Shown: in pieces, positions 35,469 to 45,465 of the stretch
Numbering within the stretch: the stretch's first letter is position 1
Layout: every line of letters begins with the position of its first letter
Assembly (NCBI GenBank): GCA_023442525.1
Contig: JAEZZA010000011.1
Coordinates: forward strand, 62,001-126,000
Origin: Bacteroidota bacterium
GTDB lineage: Bacteria; Bacteroidota; Bacteroidia; Bacteroidales; UBA10428
Direction of reading: 5' to 3'
Length of the DNA: 64,000 bases
The notes under the pieces: generated by a model
Told to the model about the DNA's origin: nothing
What the model saw: only the letters and a program-made list of their open reading frames with translations
Databases searched by the model: none
Made by a program: the position numbers and the translations under genes

Positions 35469-36920
35469 ATGAAACCTGTCATTATTTTTGATATTGTTTA
35501 TGTTATTGTGCTGATCCTGGTATGTTTACGGATAATTTTTGAAACCCGTAGTTCTTCAAAAACCCTTGCTTATTTATTACTGGCGATTTTTATTCCTGTA
35601 GCCGGAATACTGTTCTATTTTGTTTTTGGCGTGAATTACAGGAAGAGGATCATTTATACTAAAAAGCTGGTACACGATGAAGCTCAGCTTAAAGAACTTA
35701 ACAAGAAGACGGTATCGCTTTCAGCACGGAATCTGAAAAAGAATGCTCTTGAAATTGGCAACGGCCAAAGCCTGGTGAGCCTTCTCATGAACGACAGCCT
35801 GAGCCCGTTAACTTCAGGCAACGCGGTAAAACTCCTCATTAACGGAGAGGAAAAATTTCCTGAAGTCATCAGGGCTCTTGAAGGTGCGCGCCATCACATC
35901 CATCTGGAATATTATATTATCGATGATGATATAATCGGGAATACCATTAAGGATGTTCTTATACGTAAGGCTCGTGAGGGTGTTGAGGTAAGAGTAATTT
36001 ACGATGATTTCGGCAGCAGATCGATACGGAAAAAACTAGTGAAAGAACTCCGGGCGGGTGGGGTAGAGGCATGGCCTTTCAACAGGGTACGGTTACTGTT
36101 TTTTGCCAACCGCATAAACTACCGGAATCACAGGAAAATAATCATCATCGACGGTGATTTTGGGTTTGTGGGCGGAATGAATATTGCTGACCGTTATATT
36201 AATGATCACGGGAAAACTGGCAGGCTTTACTGGCGCGATACCCATGTACGGATCGACGGTCCCGGTATTATGTTCCTGCAGCATTTGTTTTTGTCGGATT
36301 GGAATTTCTGCTCGGGACAACAGATGCAGCACGAAAAGGCATACTTTCATGCAGTGCCTCTGAAAAATTACAACACCAGCGTTCAGATTGCAGCCAGCGG
36401 ACCCGATTCACCCGCCTCAACCATAAAACTATCTTTTCTTAAAGCCATAAATCTTGCTCATAAGGAAATTCTGATTTCCTCACCTTATCTCATTCCGGGC
36501 GGAAGTATTATGGATGCCTTAAAGGTGGCATCCCTCGGTGGGGTGAGTGTGAAAATTCTGGTACCCGGAATTACCGATTCAAAACTTGTTGATGCTGCAG
36601 CCTGGTCGAATTACGGCGAATTGCTGATCTCGGGTGTGGAAATTTACACCTATCAGAAGGGCTTCATTCATTCGAAAATGATGCTTGTGGATGATGTTAT
36701 TTCTATAATAGGGACTGCAAATATGGATCACAGAAGTTTTGACCTGAATTTTGAGGTGAATGCAATTATCTATAGTTCCGAATTTGGTGAAGAGATGAAA
36801 AAAGCGTTTCAGAACGATTTGAAAAACTCGAGAAGACTTTTGTACGAGGAATGGATAACCCGGCCCATATACATACGACTGCTCGAAAGAATGGCCAGAT
36901 TGTTCTCCCCATTATTGTAG
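35469..36920 (+). CDS. cls: Cardiolipin synthase
   Basis: 483 residues. Two membrane helices (PLDNc region, about 1-60) precede two phospholipase D domains. Both HKD motifs are intact: HRKIIIIDGDFGFVGGMN (around residue 220) and HSKMMLVDDVISIIGTANMD (around residue 400). It joins two phosphatidylglycerol molecules into cardiolipin and glycerol at the inner membrane. A TATCTTTA sequence at 35441-35448 is a possible -7 box. The next gene follows after nine bases. Confidence 0.92.
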   Translation: MKPVIIFDIVYVIVLILVCLRIIFETRSSSKTLAYLLLAIFIPVAGILFYFVFGVNYRKRIIYTKKLVHDEAQLKELNKKTVSLSARNLKKNALEIGNGQSLVSLLMNDSLSPLTSGNAVKLLINGEEKFPEVIRALEGARHHIHLEYYIIDDDIIGNTIKDVLIRKAREGVEVRVIYDDFGSRSIRKKLVKELRAGGVEAWPFNRVRLLFFANRINYRNHRKIIIIDGDFGFVGGMNIADRYINDHGKTGRLYWRDTHVRIDGPGIMFLQHLFLSDWNFCSGQQMQHEKAYFHAVPLKNYNTSVQIAASGPDSPASTIKLSFLKAINLAHKEILISSPYLIPGGSIMDALKVASLGGVSVKILVPGITDSKLVDAAAWSNYGELLISGVEIYTYQKGFIHSKMMLVDDVISIIGTANMDHRSFDLNFEVNAIIYSSEFGEEMKKAFQNDLKNSRRLLYEEWITRPIYIRLLERMARLFSPLL

Positions 36921-36929
36921 AAATTAATT

Positions 36930-37922
36930 ATGATGAAAGGAATTCCTGAAACAATGCAGGCTGTGTGCCTTGACGATGATAATCTGGTAACGCGCACAGT
37001 GCTTGTCCCCAAACCTTCAAAAGGCGAAGTACTTGTAAAAATCAATTGCTCACCGGTGAATCCCTCCGATTTGGCAAGAATTAAAAACTTACCGGCATCA
37101 GAAAAGAAATATTTTATTGCTGGTATCGAAGGAAGCGGAATAGTGGTTGATCACGGCAAAGGTGTTCTGCCATCCTTGTGGATGGGCAAACGTGTGGCAT
37201 GTTCATCGGTTCATTCTTCAAGCGGAACATGGGCCGAATACATGGTTACAAGGGCTGCAACCTGTGTGCCTCTGCCCTCGTCAATAACCGATGAGCAGGG
37301 ATCGATGATGCTGGTAAATCCCCTTACAGCGGCAGCTTTCATTTCTATCATCAGAGCTGGCAGGCATAAAGCCGTAATCAATACCGCTGCATCGGGAGTG
37401 CTGGGCAGGATGATTGAACTCCTGGCCAATAAACACAATATTCCGTTGATACAAGTGGTAAAAAACCAGAAACACTATGAAACTCTTATAAATGCAGAAG
37501 CCAAATATGTGATAGATGCTTCGGCCGACCGGTATGAAGTCACCCTGCATTCGATGGCTAAAAAACTGAAAGCCACATTGGCTTTTGATGCTGTGGGAGG
37601 TGAATCAACCCGCAAACTGTTACTGTCCATGCCTTACGGAAGTACAGTGATCGTATACGGTAACCTGTCGGGTGAGCATCCCCAAACTCACCACCGTTCG
37701 CTGGTTTCAGATAATAAATTGGTTAAAGGGTTTTACCTGGTAAATTGGTTAAAAGAAAACGGGATGATAAATACCCTTAAATGTATACTAACAGCCCGAA
37801 ATATGTTGAACGGACAGGTATCCATCCCGGTTCAGGAACGGTTTGGTTTACATGATGTTCAGAAAGCGGTTGACACTTACCTGCAAAATATGAGCAAAGG
37901 CAAGGTGCTTCTGGTTCCCTGA
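36930..37922 (+). CDS. Quinone-oxidoreductase-like zinc-free MDR protein
   Basis: 330 residues (ATGATG offers starts at 36930 or 36933). MDR fold with CSPVNPSDLARIKNLP, IAGIEGSGIVVDHGKG, the nucleotide-binding region AVINTAASGVLGRMIELLA and LAFDAVGGESTRKLLL. It lacks the catalytic Cys/His and the structural zinc cysteines, placing it with quinone oxidoreductase or enoyl-reductase-like members that use NADPH. Nine bases after cls, so probably co-transcribed. The stop codon abuts the stop of the convergent GH9 gene with no base between. Confidence 0.8.
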   Translation: MMKGIPETMQAVCLDDDNLVTRTVLVPKPSKGEVLVKINCSPVNPSDLARIKNLPASEKKYFIAGIEGSGIVVDHGKGVLPSLWMGKRVACSSVHSSSGTWAEYMVTRAATCVPLPSSITDEQGSMMLVNPLTAAAFISIIRAGRHKAVINTAASGVLGRMIELLANKHNIPLIQVVKNQKHYETLINAEAKYVIDASADRYEVTLHSMAKKLKATLAFDAVGGESTRKLLLSMPYGSTVIVYGNLSGEHPQTHHRSLVSDNKLVKGFYLVNWLKENGMINTLKCILTARNMLNGQVSIPVQERFGLHDVQKAVDTYLQNMSKGKVLLVP

Positions 37923-40706
37923 TCATCTCCTTATTTCAACTTTAACAACTGCGCGTTGCCCTTCGTTATTCATCAATGTAAGAAAATAAATACCCGGCAA
38001 AACGTTTACGGGAACCGTGAATCTCCGGTCGCCTGTATATCTTTCTTTTAAAACCAGCATACCGGCCGTATTCCGCATTTGTACTTCAACGAAATCATAC
38101 TGGTCGGGCATGTGAACATGTATCTGTGATTGTGCCGGATTCGGGAAAACCTTAAGTCCGTCACCGAACTGATTGTATTCAGTTGACGTTATTTCAACGC
38201 TGTAACACATCGAAGTATCCACACAACCGTCGAGGGTCACCTCCACGGCGTATTCACCGCTTTCGAAAGGGGTGAACCGGTTGCCGGTTGCTCCTTCAAC
38301 AACAGCATAGTCGTTGCATCTGAGCCATCTTAAAGTACCATCCTCTGCAGAGGCAGTCAATGTGTCTTCTTCCTGCGAAACATTCACATCGGGTACGGGA
38401 ATATACAAATCGATAGTAATAATACTGTCGCATCCGGTCACCGAAGTCAGTGTTTCGGTATAGATTCCGGTAGTGGTAACTGTCGATCCTCCCGGAAGAA
38501 TGTATTTACCGCAAGCCGTATCGGTAATGGAATGATAAACCGTATTACTGATGTTGACGTTATAAACAATAATACTGTCGCATCCGGTGCTCGTTTTCAG
38601 CGAATCGTTATATACACCCGATGTTTTCCAGATGAACTTTCCATTTGGCGATACAATTGAATCACATCCTGCCAATTCGATTAGAATTTTTTTTTCCTGA
38701 TCCGGGCAATCACAGGTCTCAGTGGCCGGTTCCCTGCCTGAATTACCTCCCGAGCAAATTCCACACAAATCGTACGCTGCAGTCCCGGCTGAATCGCCTG
38801 CGCAATCGAATCCGCTTACAAATTTTGAAAGCAACCGGATATAACTTACCTGGTATCCACAGCTATTTTCGGTAACCTCCCAGGAGTTCAAAGGCCAGCT
38901 TGTATTAAAATCTTTATACGATTTTTGCTTGGGTTGATCTTTTGGGGGACTGATATCTTCGGACTTACATACGGCATTGTTGGCTGCCCCTCCGCAACCG
39001 TCGGGACAGCATCCATCCCAGTTGTACGAAGGATTAGGCCCGCCCGGTACGTAGCCTGGAGGTGGCCCGTAAAGCGATGTGCCTACGCGATCCCATTTTG
39101 CACTTCCGTTTGTGAACCATGTATGATAGAATTCATTGACGCATGAATCGCCTCCGTATTGGTACATGTTGGAAAGGTACACCAGGTTCAGCGGATTTAC
39201 GCCGTGTATATAATGAACATATCCGAGCGCTGCATCGAATGCATCCTGGTTCTTTGAGGCATTCAGGCCATATGAAATATTATTATAAAATGCGCTTCCC
39301 TGTGCTCCCTTTTGGTTGTTACTGCCCCAGGTATAATTATCCAGGTGGGCCATGTAGGGATCCTTTACGGAATTATAGGCAGGGAAATTTTCAGAGTTAT
39401 TGTTCAATGCATTTACATATGCGGTCTTTATCTGGTTAACGACAGAAGGGGTTGCACCCGGAATCCTTGTGTAGTATAACAGGATCTCCTGATTCGATGC
39501 CTCATAAGGGTATACGTAAGTCCATTGGATCATATGCACTTTGTTGAAATTGGCATCAAAGAAATCTTTGTATACCTTTTTTCCTGTTGCTTCAAAAAGA
39601 TAACATGCGGCTTTAAGTTTGGCCATCATTCGCCCGTAATCGTCCACCTCCTGATTGCCGGCTCCTACGCCCTGTGAACCATTCGACGATGAGTTATTAT
39701 GGAATATTACCGCCGGATGATCAATTCCCCATTGCCATGCCGATTCAGCACGGGCTATAAGCGTTTCGGCATAATCAGTAAGATTAACCGACCGGTATAC
39801 GCGCGAACCCAGGGCTAATGCAGCGGCAGTGTTAAATGTTGCCGAAGTGGAAGCCGGACCATATATACTTGGGCCGGTTGCTGAGGATGGGGGACTTGCA
39901 TGAGAAAGGCTCACAATTGATAACACACCTCCGTCGCTTTGCTGCATACGCAGTAAATGATCCATACCCCATCTGGCCTCGTCAATCAAGTCGGGAATTC
40001 CGTTGCCCGATTCGGGGATATTATAATTATCGGCCCAGGCAGCAGGATTTTCCAGGTATGCCTTCAGCATTTCGATAACATAACTTGCAGTCCAGTTTGT
40101 ATACTTGTTATAATCGCCGGCATCGTACCAACCGCCACTCAAATCACGCTCTTTCGACGCGTTGTTCCGGTCGTTGTATAATCGGGCGTTCTTGTCCTGT
40201 AGCGGACCTATATGACTTGCACCATCGGCCCATCCTTTGCCTGCATAGCGCTCTTCTTTGGGGAATCCTGCCCTTTGATAGAAGAAGCTGCGAACGGCAT
40301 GCTTCAGAACTTCATGGTAAATGTCAGCGGCAATCCTGAATTCATACGAGCGTTGATTGTTAACCGAATCGATAATGTAGTAATTACCGGTATCAGATAC
40401 TGCTGAAAAATCGAAATGCCAGGCTTTATCACCTGATGAGGCATCTGTGGCGCCTGAATTCCAAACTACGGGCTCACCCCAATATACGTGTTCTCCCGAA
40501 CGGGCATTAACTACCATGTATTTGTTTCCCGGTGTAAACGACAGATCTGCGTCAAATCCGGTCTGCGGATCCTTGATAACAGCAATCTTTTTTGAGGACG
40601 GCAAATAGCCGAACTGGTCGATGATAATAAACCGGTTTAGGGTTTGGGCTGTAAGGCTGGTAAAGGTAAATACACATCCAATGATAAACCATGCTAATGT
40701 TTTCAT
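37923..40706 (-). CDS. GH9 endoglucanase with T9SS sorting domain
   Basis: About 927 residues from the ATG at 40706 (MKTLAWFIIGCVFTFTSLTAQ); an ATG at 40727 adds seven. Order: signal peptide; N-terminal Ig-like (CelD_N) domain (RFIIIDQFGYLPSSKKIAVI); GH9 (alpha/alpha)6 catalytic domain (about 130-620) with DLSGGWYDAGDYNKYTNW carrying the catalytic Asp pair, YIHGVNPLNLVYLSN and SWEVTENSCGYQ with the likely acid Glu; a Cys-rich linker (DLCGICSGGNSG); two short beta repeats each containing GCDSI (about 665-775); an Ig-like segment; and a type A sorting domain from VFPNPAQSQIHVHM. Predicted to be exported and to cut beta-1,4-glucan. Confidence 0.9.
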   Translation of the reverse strand: MKTLAWFIIGCVFTFTSLTAQTLNRFIIIDQFGYLPSSKKIAVIKDPQTGFDADLSFTPGNKYMVVNARSGEHVYWGEPVVWNSGATDASSGDKAWHFDFSAVSDTGNYYIIDSVNNQRSYEFRIAADIYHEVLKHAVRSFFYQRAGFPKEERYAGKGWADGASHIGPLQDKNARLYNDRNNASKERDLSGGWYDAGDYNKYTNWTASYVIEMLKAYLENPAAWADNYNIPESGNGIPDLIDEARWGMDHLLRMQQSDGGVLSIVSLSHASPPSSATGPSIYGPASTSATFNTAAALALGSRVYRSVNLTDYAETLIARAESAWQWGIDHPAVIFHNNSSSNGSQGVGAGNQEVDDYGRMMAKLKAACYLFEATGKKVYKDFFDANFNKVHMIQWTYVYPYEASNQEILLYYTRIPGATPSVVNQIKTAYVNALNNNSENFPAYNSVKDPYMAHLDNYTWGSNNQKGAQGSAFYNNISYGLNASKNQDAFDAALGYVHYIHGVNPLNLVYLSNMYQYGGDSCVNEFYHTWFTNGSAKWDRVGTSLYGPPPGYVPGGPNPSYNWDGCCPDGCGGAANNAVCKSEDISPPKDQPKQKSYKDFNTSWPLNSWEVTENSCGYQVSYIRLLSKFVSGFDCAGDSAGTAAYDLCGICSGGNSGREPATETCDCPDQEKKILIELAGCDSIVSPNGKFIWKTSGVYNDSLKTSTGCDSIIVYNVNISNTVYHSITDTACGKYILPGGSTVTTTGIYTETLTSVTGCDSIITIDLYIPVPDVNVSQEEDTLTASAEDGTLRWLRCNDYAVVEGATGNRFTPFESGEYAVEVTLDGCVDTSMCYSVEITSTEYNQFGDGLKVFPNPAQSQIHVHMPDQYDFVEVQMRNTAGMLVLKERYTGDRRFTVPVNVLPGIYFLTLMNNEGQRAVVKVEIRR

Positions 40707-40798
40707 AACCACGAAAAATTTATCCAATATAACAGTATTATCGTTTCATTCTACATTTAACTGCTTTGATATTCATCCGAAGATGTGATATTAGTTAG

Positions 40799-40828
40799 TT
40801 TTCAATTATAAAATAAGCGCTAACTTTA
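40799..40828 (+). promoter_or_regulatory. Possible promoter for ftcD
   Basis: TTTT, 18 bases, then TAACTTTA: each box is one mismatch from the Bacteroidota consensus. Predicted start of transcription is near 40835, 14 bases before the ATG. Confidence 0.4.
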
Positions 40829-40848
40829 TTGTTTTCAAAGGCATATCT

Positions 40849-42546
40849 ATGAATCAGATTATCGAATGTGTTCCCAATTTCAGTGAAGGGCGCGACATGG
40901 AAGTCATAGGCCTCATCACTGCTGAAATACAAAAGGTTAAAAGTATCCGTTTACTCGATGTCGATCCGGGAAAGGCTACTAACCGCACCGTGGTTACTTT
41001 CGTGGGTGATCCGGTTTCAGTTTGTGAAGCTGCTTTTATGGCTGTGAAAAAAGCTTCTGAAGTTATCGATATGAGGAAACACCAGGGAGCTCATCCCCGT
41101 TTTGGCGCCACTGATGTATGCCCTCTTGTACCTGTTGCGGGAATTACAATGGATGAGGTCGCAGAATATGCACGAAAGCTGGCAAAGAGAATAGGTGAAG
41201 AGCTTGGTATTCCCGTATATTGCTATGAAAACGCGGCATTCGAAGAGAAAAGGCGCAACCTGGCAAATTGCCGTCAGGGTGAGTATGAGGGACTGGCAAA
41301 AAAGATTTCTTCAGGTGATTGGAAACCCGACTTCGGTCCTGATGTATGGAATGAATTCATAGCCAGGTCAGGCGCAGTGGCTGTAGGGGCAAGGAATTTC
41401 CTGGTAGCCTATAATATTAATCTGAATACAACTTCTACACGCAGGGCCAATGCTGTAGCTTATGATATAAGGGAAAAAGGAAGAATTAAGCGCGAAGGCA
41501 ACCCCATTACCGGAAAAATTATCCGTGATGAGAATGGAGAGCCGGTTTATGAGCCCGGCCTTCTTAAAGCAGTAAAAGCCATTGGCTGGTTTATCGATGA
41601 ATATGGTATTGCCCAGATTTCCATTAATCTTACCGACCTGTCGGTTACACCCCTACATAAAGTTTTTGATGTTGCCTGTGAAAGGGCCGCCGCCAGGGGC
41701 TTACGGGTTACCGGGTCGGAGCTTGTAGGACTCATTCCGCTGCAGGCTGTGATTGACGCCGGTAAATATTTCCTGAAAAAGCAAAAACGATCATCGGGTA
41801 TCCCCGAGAAGGAGATCATTAAAATAGCAGTTCGTTCGCTTGGACTGGACGATATAGCTCCATTCGACCCTGAGAAGAAAATCATTGAGTACATGATCCG
41901 CGATAAATCGGAAAAAAAGCTGACCGATTTATCAGTAACAGGATTTACTCATGAAACATCGTCAGAATCTCCCGCTCCAGGAGGTGGTTCAATTTCTGCG
42001 TGCATCGGCGCATTTGGCGCAGCATTGGCAACAATGGTTGCAAACCTGTCGTCGCATAAAGCCGGATGGGACGACCGTTGGGAAGAATTTTCGGATTATG
42101 CCGAAAAGGGTATGGCCTTGCAGAACGATCTGTTGAATCTGGTGGAAGAAGATACCCGGGCATTTAACCAGGTAATGAGTGCACTGGCAATGCCCAAAGG
42201 AAGCGCCGATGAAAAGGCTTTGCGGCACAGCAGCATTCAGGATGCAACTAAATACGCTGCTGAAGTTCCGCTTAAGGTGATGAAGCGGGCTTTTGAAGGA
42301 TTCAGCATCGTTAAGGCAATGGCAGAAACAGGAAATCCCAATTCGGTTTCAGATGCCGGTGTGGGTGCATTATGCCTCCGAAGCGCAGTAATGGGCGCAG
42401 GCCTGAATGTCCGTATCAATATAAGCTCACTCGACGATAAAGAATATGCCTCGAAATTATCAAATGAAGCCGATGAACTTCAGAAGAATGCAATCATCGA
42501 AGAACAGAGCATTCTGGATATTGTGATCGCAAAAATAAAAGCTTAA
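40849..42546 (+). CDS. ftcD: Bifunctional glutamate formiminotransferase / formimidoyltetrahydrofolate cyclodeaminase
   Basis: 565 residues. The formiminotransferase half (about 1-325) starts IIECVPNFSEGRDMEVI and contains HQGAHPRFGATDVCPLVP and GARNFLVAYNINLNT. The cyclodeaminase half (about 350-565) contains SPAPGGGSISACIGAFGAAL and KAMAETGNPNSVSDAGVGAL. It transfers the formimino group of N-formiminoglutamate to tetrahydrofolate, releasing glutamate, then forms methenyl-THF and ammonia: the last step of the Hut route in this cell. It converges on hutI with a one-base gap, so it is not in the hutHUI transcript although it belongs to the pathway. Confidence 0.95.
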   Translation: MNQIIECVPNFSEGRDMEVIGLITAEIQKVKSIRLLDVDPGKATNRTVVTFVGDPVSVCEAAFMAVKKASEVIDMRKHQGAHPRFGATDVCPLVPVAGITMDEVAEYARKLAKRIGEELGIPVYCYENAAFEEKRRNLANCRQGEYEGLAKKISSGDWKPDFGPDVWNEFIARSGAVAVGARNFLVAYNINLNTTSTRRANAVAYDIREKGRIKREGNPITGKIIRDENGEPVYEPGLLKAVKAIGWFIDEYGIAQISINLTDLSVTPLHKVFDVACERAAARGLRVTGSELVGLIPLQAVIDAGKYFLKKQKRSSGIPEKEIIKIAVRSLGLDDIAPFDPEKKIIEYMIRDKSEKKLTDLSVTGFTHETSSESPAPGGGSISACIGAFGAALATMVANLSSHKAGWDDRWEEFSDYAEKGMALQNDLLNLVEEDTRAFNQVMSALAMPKGSADEKALRHSSIQDATKYAAEVPLKVMKRAFEGFSIVKAMAETGNPNSVSDAGVGALCLRSAVMGAGLNVRINISSLDDKEYASKLSNEADELQKNAIIEEQSILDIVIAKIKA

Positions 42547-42547
42547 C

Positions 42548-43783
42548 CTAACCCCTGGCAACCTTTTTGCCATTTTTCCAAACTCCTGCAACTGGAAGAG
42601 CGCCCTGGCTGTAGATAATTTCGCGGTAGTCGGCGCAGGGAAAGGCTATGAAATCGGCCAGCATACCGGGCCGCAGAATGCCTCGATCGTTGAGCCTGAG
42701 CACCTGTGAGGCCCTGCTGGATATCGCGGCAAGTGTTTCAGCCATAGTAAGCTTTTCATAAACTCCCAGTATGGCCGCCTGAAGGAGCAGTTTCCCCATG
42801 GGAGCCGATCCCGGATTCCAGTCCGATGCAATAACCAGGCTGGCACCGGCATCAAGTATTTTCCGGGCGGGAGCAAAGCCGGCTCCCAAACCGAGCGAAG
42901 CTCCCGGTAAAGCCACGGGTATCACATTACTTTTTGCCAAAAGTTCTATATCATCGTCACTTGTGGCTTCGAGATGATCCGCGCTAATGGCACCCTGTTC
43001 AACCGCCAGTCGTAATCCTCCCCTGAAAAACTGATCGGCATGTACCGATATATCAAATCCCATTTCTCTGGCAGCTATTATGAAATGCCGGCCTTCTTCT
43101 TCATCAAAGGCGCCTTTATCAATATATATATCTGCACGTGACGCCAGCTCTTCGGCCATGATTTCGGGAAGTATTTCCTTAATAATGTACTCAATGTACC
43201 GGGCAGTGCTGCCTTCAAAATCCCTTGGTTTTATATGCGCTGCAAGACAGGTGGGCACCAGATTGGCAGCAGTGTATTCCGATGCGGAACGTATAGCACG
43301 GAGCATTTTCAGCTCGGTTTCTTTGTTCAAACCATAACCGCTTTTAACCTCGATGGTTGTTACACCCTCGTTGAGCATGATTTCGGCATGTGCAGCCGTA
43401 ATATGAGCCAGTATGTCGCCGGGTGTGTTACGCGTTTTTGTAACTGTGCTCCATATACCGCCCCCTTCCTCGGCTATCTCAATGTAATTTTTTCCCGAAA
43501 GCCGTTTTGCATAATCACCCGCACGTGATCCGGCCCAGCAGATATGCGTGTGAACATCGATCATTCCTGGCAGCACGGTCAGGGCATTCTCGTTTTCTTC
43601 TCTTACTGGGGTCAGATTTCTTAATTCCTGATAAGGTGCTATAGCTTCAATATGAGATCCTTTAATCAGAATTCCGGCGTTTTCAAAAATCCTGAGTTGA
43701 TCATCCTTTATAGGCCCCCTGGCAGGCAGCCCGTCCATGGTGATCAACTGTGAAAAAGGTCCGGTTAATTTCAGTATATCCAT
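42548..43783 (-). CDS. hutI: Imidazolonepropionase
   Basis: About 411 residues from the ATG at 43783 (MDILKLTGPFSQL); a TTG at 43804 overlapping the hutU stop is also in frame. Amidohydrolase fold with the metal ligands HTHICWAGSR near residue 70, VKSGYGLNKETELKML, CLAAHIKPRDF, DISVHADQFFRGG and VIASDWNPGSAPMG. It opens the ring of 4-imidazolone-5-propanoate to N-formiminoglutamate, the third step of histidine degradation. It is the last gene of hutH-hutU-hutI. Confidence 0.95.
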   Translation of the reverse strand: MDILKLTGPFSQLITMDGLPARGPIKDDQLRIFENAGILIKGSHIEAIAPYQELRNLTPVREENENALTVLPGMIDVHTHICWAGSRAGDYAKRLSGKNYIEIAEEGGGIWSTVTKTRNTPGDILAHITAAHAEIMLNEGVTTIEVKSGYGLNKETELKMLRAIRSASEYTAANLVPTCLAAHIKPRDFEGSTARYIEYIIKEILPEIMAEELASRADIYIDKGAFDEEEGRHFIIAAREMGFDISVHADQFFRGGLRLAVEQGAISADHLEATSDDDIELLAKSNVIPVALPGASLGLGAGFAPARKILDAGASLVIASDWNPGSAPMGKLLLQAAILGVYEKLTMAETLAAISSRASQVLRLNDRGILRPGMLADFIAFPCADYREIIYSQGALPVAGVWKNGKKVARG

Positions 43784-43800
43784 TTTGGTTTTATTGAATA

Positions 43801-45465
43801 TCAAATCCTGAACCTCTCCCTGTTTCTAAGAGCTTCTTCATATCCGGCATCGGCATGCCGGAAGATTCCCATTGCCGGGTCGTTATGAAGAACTCGTCTG
43901 AGGCAGGCTTCGGCACGTTTACTGCCGTCGGCAACCACTACCATTCCTGCATGCTGTGAATACCCTATGCCTACACCGCCCCCGTGATGGAACGAAACCC
44001 AGGTTGCACCGCCACTGGTGTTAGCCATGAGATTAAGCAAAGGCCAGTCCGAAATGGCATCACTTCCGTCTTTCATTCCTTCGGTCTCACGGTATGGTGA
44101 GGCAACTGAGCCACAGTCCAGATGATCCCTGCCTATCACAATCGGAGCCTTCACTTTTCCGCTGCTTACAAGCTCATTAAATATTAATCCCGCTTTCTCC
44201 CGCTCACCCATCCCAAGCCAGCATATTCTCGATGGCAGGCCCTGGAATGATATTTTGTGCTCAGCCTCGTCGAGCCATTTCAGAAGATGCTTGTTCTGCG
44301 GGAATGCTTCACGAAGTGCGTTATCGGTAGCCAGTATATCTTCCGGATCGCCTGAAAGTGCTGCCCAGCGGAAAGGACCTTTTCCCTCGCAAAACAACGG
44401 ACGGATGAATTCGGGTACAAATCCCTGGTAATCAAAAGCATTTGTTGCTCCGCCCTGGCGTGCAAATTCTCTCAGATTATTGCCATAGTCGAAGACAACG
44501 GCTCCCCGCTTTTTCATTTCCAGCATCAGACTTACATGCCTGGCCATGCTTTTAAGCGATCGCTTACGGTATTCTTCCGGGTTGTTTTTCCTCATATCAA
44601 GCGCCTCTGCCAGGCTGATACCCGCTGGTACATATCCGTTCACCGGATCATGCGCCGATGTCTGGTCTGTAACCACATCGGGGATCAATCCGTCGTTCAG
44701 CAGGCTTTCAAGTATATCTCCGATATTGCCTGTCAGGCCAATAGACATGGGTCTGTGCCCCGATATGGATTCATTGATCAGTGCCCTGGCCTGTTCGTAT
44801 GAGTCGGCCATTACATCCACGTATTTTGTAGCCAGCCTCTTTTTAATGCGGTCCTTATCCACATCCACTCCCAAGAAAGTATACCCGGCCATGGTGGCAG
44901 CAAGTGGCTGAGCTCCACCCATACCGCCTAATCCACCCGAGACAAGCAATTTGCCTGCCGTACTTCCGTTAAAGTATTTCCGGCCGCATTCGGCAAATGT
45001 TTCATACGTACCCTGCAGAATTCCCTGTGATCCGATGTAAATCCAGCTTCCTGCCGTCATCTGGCCGTACATGATCAGGCCTTTCTCTCTCAGACTGTTG
45101 AAATATTCCCAATTGGCCCAGGCCGGTACCAGGTTGCTGTTGGCTATGAGCACACGGGGAGCTTCGGGATGCGAACGGATTATGCCAACGGGCTTTCCGC
45201 TTTGTACGAGTAAACTTTCATCTTCTTTCAGAACCAGCAATTGCCGTATGATTTCTTTAACTGCCTCCGGATTCCGTGCTGCCTGTCCGGTTCCTCCATA
45301 CACGATTAATTCCGAAGGATCTTCAGCAACTTCGGCGTTAAGATTGTTGAGAAGCATCCTCAGTGGCGCTTCGGTCTGCCAGCTTAATGCATGAAGCTTG
45401 TTTCCTTTGGGAGCCTCATAGTGCGGATGCGTCGCGTACTTATTAATAAATTCCGAATAATTCAT
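43801..45465 (-). CDS. hutU: Urocanate hydratase (urocanase)
   Basis: 554 residues, the short bacterial form. It adds water to urocanate to make imidazolonepropionate using bound NAD as an electrophile. Markers: YGGTGQAARNPEAVKEI, TAGSWIYIGSQGILQGTYET, LLVSGGLGGMGGAQPLAA and GRDHLDCGSVASPYRETE with the essential Cys, and FHHGGGVGIGYSQHAG. Its start lies inside the last 23 bases of hutH, which signals tight co-translation. Confidence 0.97.
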   Translation of the reverse strand: MNYSEFINKYATHPHYEAPKGNKLHALSWQTEAPLRMLLNNLNAEVAEDPSELIVYGGTGQAARNPEAVKEIIRQLLVLKEDESLLVQSGKPVGIIRSHPEAPRVLIANSNLVPAWANWEYFNSLREKGLIMYGQMTAGSWIYIGSQGILQGTYETFAECGRKYFNGSTAGKLLVSGGLGGMGGAQPLAATMAGYTFLGVDVDKDRIKKRLATKYVDVMADSYEQARALINESISGHRPMSIGLTGNIGDILESLLNDGLIPDVVTDQTSAHDPVNGYVPAGISLAEALDMRKNNPEEYRKRSLKSMARHVSLMLEMKKRGAVVFDYGNNLREFARQGGATNAFDYQGFVPEFIRPLFCEGKGPFRWAALSGDPEDILATDNALREAFPQNKHLLKWLDEAEHKISFQGLPSRICWLGMGEREKAGLIFNELVSSGKVKAPIVIGRDHLDCGSVASPYRETEGMKDGSDAISDWPLLNLMANTSGGATWVSFHHGGGVGIGYSQHAGMVVVADGSKRAEACLRRVLHNDPAMGIFRHADAGYEEALRNRERFRI

